DNA of 48,356 nt from the NCBI GenBank assembly GCA_015657535.1, contig JADHZB010000663.1, forward strand, positions 1 through 48,356, in the 5' to 3' direction. The stretch comes from Nephromyces sp. MM_2019. Lineage: Eukaryota > Apicomplexa > Aconoidasida > Nephromycida. A program made the position numbers and the translations under genes. Of the stretch, positions 37,576-48,356 are shown in pieces. Under the pieces are notes generated by a model. That model was not told the DNA's origin, did not search any database, and saw only the letters and a list, made by a program, of their open reading frames with translations. Position 1 is the first letter of the stretch, and the number at the start of each line of letters is the position of its first letter.

Positions 37576-40500
37576 ATGGACACTCACACACTTCTACCGA
37601 GCCATGGTGGCCTATGGATGACCCACAAACCAACATTTGTTGGCCTTGATAACAACCCATTTATTCTCATACATCGACATTGCTGTATGATTGGAATTAG
37701 GATGTCTGATGGCTATAAATTCCTCGATGAAGAAATACACACATCCGAGGTTATCATTTATGCCTCATAAATTATAACCCCAACTCAACGCTTATTGTTG
37801 GTGTAGCTGATGCTAGTGTATTAATAAACTTATAGCTATAGCATATATAGCGGTGATGAGTGTAGTAACTTTGTGTTTAGCTCAAGGTTTTTGTAGCTCA
37901 AGTACAATTAACTCAAATCTTTCGTCCCTCGAGTCCATATAACAAACAACTCTTGTAACTCATATATTCGTAGCTCAAAACGGGTGTATAGCTGATTCTC
38001 ATGATTAATTAATTCAAACTGATATATAACTCACACTCATCTCAATTCAGTTTTTTGTTTCTTTCTTGGTATTTACTTCAATTTGAAAATCACAAATCCC
38101 TTGAGCTCATCATATAGAATATTCACATGTTGTTAACAAATAGCCTACCTAAACATTTCAATTAATAGTGAATACATTCTTCATGTATCTCTTCAAGAGA
38201 ATACATACCAAATGTGTTTAAGTTTTACAAAACATTTTAGTCTACGAATTTAGGAAAAAAAATTCGCTTTTTTCTTTTGTATATACACCTACAGTTTCAA
38301 TTTTTGTTTTATTTTTTTTATCCTTGTATTTTTGTTGTTTCATTTTTGGGTAACATTTGAAATTAAATACATTGGGATATGTAAAATACTTTGATTCTTT
38401 TTTCAGATAACAAGTTTGGTAACCTTTGAACCTCATTCACATAACAGAAAGAATAAAGATGAGGTTACAATCCTTACCACTGACATAAACGGTGTACTAA
38501 GAGTATGGTCCTTACCCAATCCTTCAGCTAGCCCTCATAAAGCTAAGTCTTCCATCACCCTATTATTTGAATACAAGGTCCCGCACACAGTCTTATCGGT
38601 CAAATCAATTCCAGATGCCCATCTCGACCCTAAAGAAGTTTCAAAATTTGGTCTGTTGCTTGCCAACCTGGAAAACTCCATGAACTCTTCCATTACATTG
38701 CACCAATTTACACTCTCCATAGAGACCAATCATTTCCAAGGAAAATTAGACCATTGGTTAACACACACACCCTATCAAACTGTTGAGGCATTTGAAGTAT
38801 GTCCAAGTGGTAACTATGCTGCTTTTTCACAAGGCACAACTCTCCATGTTTATTCTACTATACATTCTTGCCTTCTCTCTTTGAGGCATAAAGCGCGTTT
38901 CAAATGCCTCCAATTTCATCCAAAAGAAGAATTTGTAGTTACTGGTGATTATATCGGAAAGATAACACATTGGTATTGCCTCAATGACAAAAGCTTTAGC
39001 ATAAATGAAGCGCAAGTCATTGATAATGACAAGTCCGTGGGAGGTACCATCGGTGTATTATCTCATCAAAATACAAATAATATTACCATGGGAACGTTGC
39101 AAGAAACAACTGAAGTACATAAGAAAAACATTTCAAAATTGAGTAATGAAAAGTATCTTTATAATTCTAAAGAAAACAGCGTGCACACCATTATGTGTAC
39201 CACCTCAACACATCATTGGCATGCTCATGCTGTCAATTGTTTGGAATTTACAAGCGACGGTGAACAGCTTTTCTCAGGAGGTGAGGAAGCTGTACTATTG
39301 CTTTGGTATGTCCATTCGAACAATAAGCAATTTTTCCCAAGGCTTGGAGCACCTATTGTATCCATTCAATCAATTAAAAATAGCTGTTATGTCGGTATAG
39401 CTTGCCTAGATAATTCTTTCAAGATAATTGATAGCACATATCTAATCGTCAAACACTCATTGTATGGCTTAGATATCCCAGCTATGAAACATTCAGAGAC
39501 TATTGCCAAGGAGCTCCCATATGAATTTCAATCACTATCTGAACTATACCATTTATATAGTGAAGAACAACTTTCAACAACTCATATCCTACCACTTTCT
39601 ACTTCAACCGGTCCTGCAAGTGTGGCAAATTTTCCTGAGGGTACTTTAGTTATCAATCATCATTCATCACAGCTTCAGTTTTATGATATTTTTAATGATC
39701 TCCATCTTGCTCATTTTAATATAAACAAGCGGCATTTTGTTTCACGTGTCAACAAACTATTTGGTGCCGAATGGAAAATATCGAATGTGGCTTTTTCAAA
39801 TGATTTTGCTAGCATGGCAGTTTCCACATATCGTTTGGACATAGTCAATGACAAACTTTCACTCTCAACAAAGAAATTTGTACGCTCTTTTGAAGATCGT
39901 ACTCAAGAGGGAAAGTATAAATACACTCTTCAATTCTGGACTATTCCTCAAAGCTTCAAAGATTTTAAAGAAGGTCAAAATTTGGAGTCTGGCCCCATGA
40001 TAGAACTTGAAACAAAAATTGATAGACCACACTCAAACACTATCACTCGCCTCATTGCACATCCCAATGACTCGACTATTTTCTTCAGTATTTCAATGGA
40101 TTCCTCGTTCAAAACTTGGAAACGAATTCACAATCCAAACAGCACTCCCAAAACAAGCTGGATATGCATTATGGTTGGATCCTATAAGAACCTCCCAATA
40201 CTCACTGGTTGTTTGAGTTTGGATGGAAGTGTATTAGTCATCTCTCATGGCCCAATACTCACACTTTGGCAATCTAATAACAATAGATTAATTGATTCTA
40301 TTATCTTCCCAAGGGAGGAGCAAGATAACATTAAGCATAAGCCCAATAATAATTCTGATATAAAGCAAAACCTAAAGCCCTTGAAGACTATCCAAGCTTG
40401 CAATTCGATAGAAATTATAGAGAAAACTCAGCGACCATATCTTATAGGAGCAACATCAAATCGTTTAGCTATTTGGGATTTTATAGACTTTACTTTATTA

Positions 40501-41310
40501 CACTATACAACTTTTTCATCGAATATCGATAAAATTTTTATGAACCCACATACCTCATACTTTGCCCTTGTAACTGCACACAACCAAGAAGAAGTACAGC
40601 CATATCATAAACTATCTATCTATAACATTGTGCCACCCACAAATGGTAAAAATTCAATCCTTGTACTGGAAACACAAGAAATTAGAAACAATGAAGATGA
40701 ATTTATCTTAGCAGGCTGTATAATCCCATCCAACCCTCCTCAGCTCTTTTCACTCAATAGCGATTTTGGAATAAGTTGTCAGAAAATTGACTCCATTGAT
40801 GGCAAAACAAGATTAATTAACCATGCTCAAATAGTCAAATCTGCTAATAAATATCTTTCACCTATACAACAATCTACTAAAGAGAAGGAAACTACAAAGG
40901 ACAAAAGTGACTCTACTCAAGCTTTTGATAAGTTTATTCAAGAGTTGCTAGATTTTGAAGTTGATACGGATGAATATCTAGAAAGGAATTTCCCACAAAT
41001 AACTCACACTTATCTATCTAAGCAACAAAGATTCGCTCAGCTATCTAAACTTGGTGACCAAATGTTTTTGAATGACTTCTTAGATGATTGTGGACCATCT
41101 CACCAGGCTCCACCACCTAGCATCACCTTCAGACTCTTACTTAATCATTATGCATTCCCCATATACCATATACAATCAAACACTACTATAGATATGAGTA
41201 CAAATGCTTATACACCTCATGAATTATCGCACAACAACTCTTATAGAGAAATTTATGACCCTTCTAATATATCTACACTTTCACAAGCTTTTAATACTGC
41301 TCTTTCGTAG
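37576..41310 (+). CDS. WDR75: WDR75/UTP17 homologue (small-subunit processome WD-repeat protein)
   Basis: Two exons, 37576-37749 and 38407-41310, joined phase 0 (1025 residues, stop TAG). WDR75/Utp17 (yeast Nan1) is a t-UTP subunit linking rDNA transcription to early 18S pre-rRNA processing in the nucleolus. Exon 1 encodes the first blade: GGLWMTHKPTF, IGIRMSDGYKFLDEEIHTSE (cf. human SGDFVKVYSTVTEECVHILHGH). Exon 2 continues ITSLVTFEP (cf. LVTGIQLNP). Diagnostic matches: HHWHAHAVNCLEFTSDGEQL and FSGGEEAVLLLWY, then PRLGAPI (family: HWHHD.V..L.FS..G..LLSGG.E.VLV.W....PRLGA.I) near ~315; TSWICIMVGSYKNLP (family: GWTCDFVGSYHK); YLIGATSNRLAIWDF (family: YLLGATENGILCCWN). The C-terminal helical part has insertions. 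The protein is longer than the ~830-residue human one because of loops. The intron (657 bp) has an ordinary GTTATC donor and a poly-T acceptor, with several tagctcaa words at 37860-37990. Confidence 0.9.
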
Positions 41311-43514
41311 ACAATTCATAATTAAATAATTTTTTGGAATTTTTTCGATTTTTTAAACAAAATCTTGACTCCAAAACACACATATAAATACACTGATATC
41401 TCATAAATAAACTTTAAACGCATACAAACATAAAATATATAATATACACTCAACAAGCACAACAAGTCTAAGGCAGATATGTGTATACTCACTTTTAGAG
41501 AGATTTACTACACATAATATAAAAACACGAATAAATTATTCTTTATTATTGTTAGATGTTTAATTAATTACTTATCAACCAAAATTAATATAAAATTGAG
41601 AAACAAACAGTTACACCTTTATCAAGGACTCAAATGTGTTTAATTACCTAATGATAAATTTTAAACCAAACATTACATAAAATTATCTTAATTATATTTA
41701 TGTAGTCATTTTATTATCAGAAAATTAATAACTCATTTGGAGTTTATAGAATTTACATATTTCTGAAATTTACACTATAGTTCATTTAAGTTTGTATATC
41801 GGAATGTTAAAACTTACCTAATGTTTTATTCTCTTTAAAAAGTATAAAATGAGTGAGTGCTTACTTTTGATCCAGCCTAGAATAAAATTAAACTTTTGGT
41901 TCAGTTATCAAGGGATTTAAATTGTTTTATCTTTGACATTCTTTAATAATAAAGGTTTTCCATTTTTCCACCATATTAACATTTTTAGTAATTAGATTAA
42001 AAGACCGTTGAGTTTTTTTTTTATTCTCAGTTTTGAAACTTTGTACAAATAGGAAACAAGATATGATGGTGAATTCAATTTTAAGATGTAGGATAAAAAC
42101 GGGGTCGAATTTAAAAAATTACAATTTGATATATCATTTTAGTCTTTAAGTAATGTGTTATCAATTCATTCACTCTGATAGCCAGTATAGATGTAAATAT
42201 CTATTAAAACAACCATACTTACTGTCACTAACCATGATTAAAGAAAGTTAATAAATCATTATAATTTGAATATATTGAATAATTCATTTATTTCCTAGCA
42301 AGAAAAAACTTAAATAATCGCCGATTTTTATACAGTAGAAGATTGAGTTTATTTAAAATGAGTAAGTGAAGATGAGTCACACTATATATATATATATATA
42401 TATATAGTGTGACAAAATATATATATCGACTCTACTCGAAATTTTTTTGCCTGTTCCAAATACCTACAAATTTGAAACATATCACACACACATGTATTTA
42501 AGCTATTTATGTAGCTGATCAAGATAAATATATAAACACACCTAAGGTTTAATTTATACTTAAGTACAACTAATTTCAAATCCTAACATGTGCAACAAGC
42601 TATATATATACAAATGCTTGAATATATACTCAAGTATATATACATTCATACAACTATACACATAAACCTTTATGTAAATATATATCTACACACATGTATA
42701 CATATATCTATCTATGCAATTGGAATGAAACTAACACATGTTTTACTAATCAAAATTTTGTAAATTAATTTTATATAACAAAACAAAATTAATGTAAAAT
42801 TTTATTATTCAATTTTTTAATGTAATTACACTTATTAACAAACACCGGAAAATATAATTTTTCTTTTCATCTTAGAATTTTATAATTAAATTGTATCTAT
42901 TATAATTATTTATTTTAAAATCATTTATTATTGTTTTTGTTTGTTTCTTGGAAAAATGATTCTTTATAATTCCAAATATTAGTTTTACATCTACCATGCC
43001 TTTGAGAATTGTTTCTTAAAATTTTAAAACGCTAAATTTAGCTTGTTTCAAAGGTTTTCGCTAATCATTATCTCCTTCTAGTGTCAAGCTTTTACTATAC
43101 TTTTTAATTAAGATTTATATCAATCATAGGAGTTACTAAATGATTATAGCATCTTGATGAAAAAATTAAGCATGATGGTTATTTTTTTTTGAATCTCAAT
43201 TTTGAATAAATGCAAATAGAATTTTTGATTATCTCTGTAGCATTTCAACTACCATGCTAACATCAATGGATTACATGAACTAGTAAAGATTTATTCTATA
43301 ACATTCACTATCAAAAGCGCTGAATAGACAACATCAATTCCAAAAATAGCAATACAAAATTAGATTCTATATCATTCCTAAATATCATTCCTGAACTTCC
43401 CATTCAGGACTTAATTAATTCGAAATGAATTACATATACATGTAAAGAGATTTAATTTCCTTATGTGTAATCCTACGAAGAAAATAATAATTCATTTTAC
43501 TTTTTTACTACACA
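41311..43514. other. Intergenic region between WDR75 and the mitochondrial carrier
   Basis: AT-rich, with CA/TA words around 42480-42720. It contains the 38-bp palindrome at 42376-42413. No gene was found. A 65-codon minus frame at 42382-42579 is mostly TA/CA-derived. Confidence 0.5.
42376..42413. repeat. Perfect 38-bp palindrome with TA core
   Basis: GTCACAC, then alternating TA, then GTGTGAC: the halves are exact reverse complements over 19 bases each. The flanking gatga and aaaat are not symmetric. Confidence 0.9.
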
Positions 43515-44956
43515 ATGGAATCCACTAGTTCCAACATGGACGGAGACTCACTTTATGACTACAATGACCCAGATACCCCTGTTGAAAGCCCAGAATTTTC
43601 TGAAATCTTACAAAAGTTTGTATCCATCAGTAATCCCAACTTTTCTTGTGGTTTTTTCAGTGGTACCGTTATCGCTATAATATTCAACCCTTGGGATAGA
43701 GGTAAGACTATTTATATATCAGAATTTAAACCATACAAGAATAGAACCTTAGGAATCATAACGAAGATTTAAAATATGTGTAGAGTTTCAGACTCCTTTT
43801 TGAAGGAGCCTGTGTATATCATGACTACTTTTTTACTCACTTTGGATTGTAGATTTTTGACCTATAATCAATTCATGTACAGCCCTCTACCTATCTCTCA
43901 AGAACAATTTAAATTTCCTCAACCGAGAAAACTGGAAAAGGCCTTTCCAAGGATGCACAAATACTTTGTTTTATCGAGCATTTTCCAGTGGACTGTATTT
44001 TCCATTTGGTAAGCTTCACTATCATAGAATCTAAGCATAACAAGTGCTCATCAACTATGAAATTCAAATGTTTAATTAAAATTTTTACTTTTAGAATCAT
44101 ACTTTTCCCAAGCTATTTCGAGATATTCACAACTTCAATCTGACACTTTAACTGCAAAATTTATAGCTGGTAGCTTGACTGGCATGCTCACTGCTATAAC
44201 TTTACACCCACTAGCTGTCGTCAAGTATCACCAATGGGGAATGGATCGCCCAAACAGCCGCATTATATTATTGATAAAGGATTTTTGGGTTGCAGGCAAG
44301 CTTAATTTCCGATATTTTTCAACTATATATCTCAACATATACCATCTGAATTTAAACTGATTATTATAATACTTTAGAAATATCACTTTTAATTTAAATA
44401 ATGATGCAAAATGATAAAATTATATATTTTTTAATTTTCAGGGCCCTCATTGATGTATAGGTCTATATCATCCACACTACTCAGAGATATGATATTTGGA
44501 AGTGTTTTCTCACTATCTCGTCATTCCTTTACAGCCTTTACATTATTTCACTTTGAGAACACCAAACAAAATCAATCATCTCATCATAAAGAACCAAGTC
44601 AATGGCCTAGCAATCTTCTACCTCTTGCCTTATTCGTAGGAAATAGTTTGGCTGCAACACTTGCTGTTATTTTATCATCTCCATTTAATTATATAAGGAA
44701 TATTAAGTTTATGAAATTGACGGCAGGTCTGAATCAAACTATGACTACTGGAAAACAAAACCCAACAATACAAAACCCATCTGCAATTTCTATACTCAAG
44801 AGGCTACACAACAAGGCTTGGAATAATGATTATTCATATTGGAAAAAGATACACCTATATCAACATCGATTGAGGATTGGATGGGGATCTCTTAGAGTTG
44901 CCATAGGTATGGGACTAGCTTCACAAATATACCAGGCTTGTTGTAGCCTAAATTAA
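43515..44956 (+). CDS. Atypical mitochondrial carrier family (SLC25-type) protein
   Basis: Exons 43515-43701, 43883-44008, 44095-44295 and 44442-44956 give 342 residues (stop TAA), in the size range of the family once an acidic 40-residue N-terminal extension is allowed. Carriers are six-helix transporters of the mitochondrial inner membrane. Seen: helix 1 FFSGTVIAIIFNPWDRALYL; then WKRPFQGCTNTLFYRAFSSG and LYFPF; helix 3 FIAGSLTGMLTAITLHPLAVVK; SISSTLLRDMIFGSVFSLSR; and helix 5 SLAATLAVILSSPFNYIRNIKF. The three signature motifs deviate from PX[DE]XX[KR]: PWDRAL, PLAVVK and PFNYIR, so the usual salt-bridge network is incomplete. I recall similar NPWDRALYLS carriers in apicomplexans, but the substrate is unknown to me. 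Intron 3 uses a GC donor (GCAG/GCAAGC); no in-frame GT alternative exists. The start lies in actacacaATGG. Confidence 0.85.
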
Positions 44957-45847
44957 GTCAAAAACACCTTTTTTGAACGAAGTAATCCATCTCACCAAAA
45001 ACAAATAAGATAACTTCACAAATGATAAGATTCAATACTCACCTACCTATAACACATTGAGTTTCCAATACCTTAAATCCTCACAACACTTTTATAAAAA
45101 ATTTTAACAAAATATATCATGGGTAATCCTTTTTTTTTACCACAATACTCATTCTTACTGTTTATAACTTTATTGGTCAATTAATACACATATTTGGACA
45201 CACATTCAAGAGATAACTTATTTGGGTTTAAATAAATAATATTCATCTATCTTATTTTTATTTCATTTTTTGAAGAAATTCTTTGATTATCTTACTTCAC
45301 TTATTTTTTAATTAAATGATACAAATACTTTGTTTATTAATTAATAAGCACACATTAATTGTATCTTGATATAAATATATCGCTTTTAACAAAAAAAAAA
45401 AATCTATTTATATTTAGCTTATACGTTTGTTTTAAAAAAAAAATCTTTTTTCCTTATGATTACATAAGTATATCAATACACACACACACGCACATATACA
45501 TAATATACAAACATAATATATACACAAGTATATATCTATGATATTGATTTAATAAAGTTTGTTTTAATAATACCCATGTTTTTTTTTGGTTAGTTTATTT
45601 TTTTTTCGAGTTTGTACACAACTTGTTTTATATTCTTTCATCATATCAAACCATTTAAAAATTGTAATATAATTTTATATAACACACACTCAATTCTATT
45701 TTTAATTATTTATATATTTTTATTTAAATTTTTAAAATATAAATTTAAAAAAAATTTCAACTCTCTGATGATTAAATCGAATCGACCTATTTTCAATTCA
45801 CATAAATATATATATATATATATATGTAAATTTCATTTGGTGTTTGA

Positions 45848-45884
<37 letters not shown>

Positions 45885-46521
45885 ATGGGTATATATTGTA
45901 TTTGACTTTATATTGTGTGTGTAAATGTATTTGTGTGTGTGGTTATGTGTGTGTGTTTGTGTGTGTGTGGAAATATAAAAAAGTATACACAGCATCTATC
46001 TAAATCAAATATATGAAATATAATTTAAAAATAATTATATATTAGAGATAAATTGAATAGTATTCTAAAATATTTAATTTATTATTAAATCATCGTTACT
46101 CAATAAATGTGTAAAATGTGAGTTTGAAGATCATTTTATAAAATATTATATCTTTTGAATTATTGTTATTATTATTAACAATTCTATATTTTTCAATAAA
46201 AATTCATACATACTATATGTACTTAGTAAATATTTTTATTGTTATATATATGTGTGTGTGTGAGTATCGTCTGTTTATATATATTATACGTATGTGTGTA
46301 TTGATGTGTTTTTATATAGTATCAATAGTATAGTGTGAAGGTGTGGGTATTTTGTATGTGTTATGATTCAAAAAAACCATGTTATGTTAAATGTGCTATG
46401 TGTTGATGTGTAAGCAGTAATAAAAGTGTAGGTTTAATTTATAAACCATTATACACACACACACACACTATATATATATATATATATATGAGAATAGGGT
46501 GAAAATAGGTGTGTGTGTAAT
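44957..46521. other. Convergent intergenic region between the carrier gene and RPN10
   Basis: Very AT-rich, with poly-A and poly-T runs (45390-45450, 45600) and (TA)n tracts at about 45806-45824 and 45851-45879. TG-rich words (45915-45970, 46250-46310) face the minus-strand gene. No coding exons were found. Confidence 0.5.
45851..45879. repeat. (TA)n microsatellite
   Basis: About 14 TA units following gtttgagtg, in the spacer between two convergent genes. Confidence 0.8.
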
Positions 46522-46610
46522 TTATGAATCTTCACAATCTTTCTTATCATCCGTTTGATTTGAATTTTCTTCTTCTTTCTTAGAATTACTTGAAATTATT
46601 TCCTATATAT

Positions 46611-46642
<32 letters not shown>

Positions 46643-47202
46643 GTAAAAACATAATGTGTAAATATATATTAATGTGTATAAATATAAAGGTGTGTGTACA
46701 AAATACTTAAACTCTATATGTATGTACAGAGTTTAAAGGTTGTCATGAGTATATAGAAATAAAAGGATAAAGACGAATCAATTAGTAAATATGCTCACAC
46801 AATTGTGTGTGTGTGTGTGTTGGTATTTATAATGAAATTTATGTGTGTATGTGTGCTTATTTAATGAAATTTATGTGTGTGTATGTGTACCTTTATACGA
46901 GGGTCATTTGGGTCAATACCCTTGAAATTTTTTAATACTTCAACCATCATAGCTTCATCAAAATATATATCTTCTGCTGTGTGTGTTGGGGCTTCTTCAG
47001 TAAATTCAATATTACTTTTTTCAGGTGTAGAATTAACAGTCTATAAATATATATACACACACATACAATATATACATATATATACACTAAAAATATATAT
47101 ACATATATATATAAGGTATACACATACACACACATGTACATATAAACCAATATAATATGTATATACACATATATATACACACATATATACATATATATAT
47201 AT

Positions 47203-47241
<39 letters not shown>

Positions 47242-48296
47242 TTAAATCTGTGTGTAAAAATAGAATATATATTATTTACTGTATTTGAAGATGTTTGTGG
47301 TGGTGTCTCTTCTTGTGTGTGTGTAGAGGGTTCTTCCTCATTTCCTTTATAGTCCAATAATGATGCTTCAATAGCAGCCCTGTATATAATTAAAAAATAA
47401 ATTGTGTGTGTGTATGAGTGTGTATTTATGTATATATATATATATGTAATTTGTGTGTGTATGTATAGTATTTGTGTGTGCATATCTTGTGATTTATAGA
47501 GATATTTCATGAATATCTAAATGTGTGTATAAAGTGTGTAAACCTCATTTCAGGAGTTATATCTTCATCATCATAAAGATCCCCTAAATCAACATGTTCT
47601 GTCGTTTGTGCTGGTGGCATTGGCTCATCTATATATATACACACATATATAAAAATACATACATATATATACACACACATATACATATACACATATATGT
47701 ATATACACACATATATATATACACATATACATATACACACACATATACATATACACATATATATACACACGCATATACATATACAAATACACACACATAT
47801 ACATACACACACATATACATATACACACATATATATACACACGCATATACATATACAAATACACACACATATACATACACACACATATACATATACACAC
47901 ATATATATACACACACATATACATATACACACATATATATACACACATATATAAAAATACATACATATATATACACACACATATACATATACACATATAT
48001 GTATATACACACATATATAAAAATACATACATATATATACACACACATATACATATACACATATATATACACACGCATATACATATACACACATATACAT
48101 ACACACACATATACATATACACACATATATATACACACACATATACATATACAAATACACACACATATACACACATATATATACACACACATATACATAT
48201 ACACACATTACCTTGGTCAGGTGTTTGTGTGTTTTGTGTAGTTTCGTTTTGGGGTGAACGTACAGCTTCTGGGTTAGCTTCTTCACCATCCGGTGC
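46522..48296 (-). CDS. RPN10: Proteasome ubiquitin receptor RPN10/PSMD4, C-terminal part (5' end outside the window)
   Basis: Five exons read downwards: 48296-48212, 47628-47544, 47379-47280, 47040-46891 and 46602-46522 (166 residues, stop TAA). RPN10 is the 19S proteasome subunit that binds polyubiquitin. Seen: an acidic linker (DLYDDEDITPEMR) running into AAIEASLLDYKGNEEE. Together these form a ubiquitin-interacting motif of the form acidic-x-x-x-A-I-x-x-S-L. Then FDEAMMVEVLKNFKGIDPND followed by PRIK, matching the conserved end of PSMD4 (DPEFLQSVLENLPGVDPNN), and a Lys/Glu/Asp tail ending CEDS (family tail is DKKEEDKK-like). Only one motif is visible; human PSMD4 has two. The N-terminal VWA domain must lie beyond 48356 on this strand. 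Phases agree at every GT-AG junction. The family call rests on the motif plus the C-terminal block. Confidence 0.82.
47050..47240. repeat. TA/CA repeat in the next RPN10 intron
   Basis: The intron between 47280 and 47040 is mostly tatatacacaca words, ending with about 15 uninterrupted TA units at about 47210-47239. Confidence 0.8.
47629..48211. repeat. RPN10 intron made almost wholly of TA/CA repeats with higher-order units
   Basis: A 583-bp intron composed of acacacatatatac words. Longer periods are superimposed: a segment around acgcatatacatatacaaat recurs 72 bp apart (47771 and 47843), and acacatatataaaaatac recurs at 47641, 47943 and 48009 (66 bp apart for the last two). On the coding strand it is TG/TA. 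All the long open frames crossing it on both strands are artefacts. Confidence 0.9.
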
Positions 48297-48356
48297 CTAA
48301 TTATATATATATATATTTCAAATGTGTGTGTGTATGTGTGTACACATATATATATA

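Noticed and set aside
38242..38436. Minus-strand 64-codon frame in the WDR75 intron
   Set aside because: Created by the poly-T tract before the acceptor; no coding character.
42382..42579. Minus-strand frame with CRYLEQAKKFRVES after a possible acceptor
   Set aside because: The rest is TA/CA-derived, there is no partner exon, and the stretch is too short to support a gene.
47507..48289. Long open frames (190-260 codons) on both strands across the end of the window
   Set aside because: They are made of TA/CA/TG repeats read as YIC/VCV or THIY; the real coding parts are the two RPN10 exons at either side.
1..48356. tRNA, rRNA and snRNA genes
   Set aside because: No cloverleaf with a T-loop GTTCGANTC-type box, and no recognisable rRNA or snRNA core, was seen on either strand.

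Overview
This is a very AT-rich, intron-rich window from a eukaryotic nuclear genome. It uses the standard code: TAA, TAG and TGA all serve as stops. TA and CA/TG dinucleotide tracts are everywhere, including inside exons, where CA on the sense strand is read as His-Thr. Introns are GT-AG, with two that only work as GC-AG, and many exons are only 50-100 bp. The gene set (DBR1, CCZ1, FAN1, WDR75/UTP17, RPN10, an atypical mitochondrial carrier) and the base composition fit a unicellular parasite, most likely an apicomplexan or other alveolate. That placement is inference. I saw no bacterial, organellar or tRNA/rRNA genes. Gene models were assembled by matching short open stretches across splice sites to remembered family motifs, with reading phase checked at each junction.

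Left part (1-10.8 kb): the 3' half of DBR1 (lariat debranching enzyme, +). Next comes a stretch holding a wrecked minus-strand gene and a 28-bp minisatellite. Then a single-exon, 1506-aa, low-complexity nuclear-looking protein (+) with a SUMO-interaction-like motif and a possible CENP-C-like motif. A 2.2-kb gene-free stretch with a decayed ~105-bp tandem repeat follows.

Middle (10.8-24.5 kb): a complete 17-exon CCZ1 (+, Rab7 exchange-factor subunit) converges on an 11-exon minus-strand gene with a C-terminal RRM-like fold and an internal DPCD...FGTS repeat. A 3-kb divergent intergenic region follows.

Right-middle (24.5-36.3 kb): a complete 13-exon FAN1 DNA-repair nuclease (+). It has a PIP-box-like N-terminus, SUMO-interaction-like motifs and a ~50-residue HTPS-type insertion between catalytic residues of its VRR_NUC domain. 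A minus-strand gene for a small single-pass membrane protein converges on it.

Right part (36.3-48.4 kb): two-exon WDR75/UTP17 (+, ribosome biogenesis), a four-exon atypical mitochondrial carrier (+), and the 3' part of RPN10/PSMD4 (-, proteasome ubiquitin receptor), whose introns are almost pure TA/CA repeats. The genes are unrelated housekeeping functions (RNA turnover, endosome maturation, DNA repair, ribosome and proteasome), not a pathway cluster. The most unusual items are the FAN1 active-site insertion, the two GC-AG introns, the large orphan protein, the RRM-like orphan and the unidentified gene relic.
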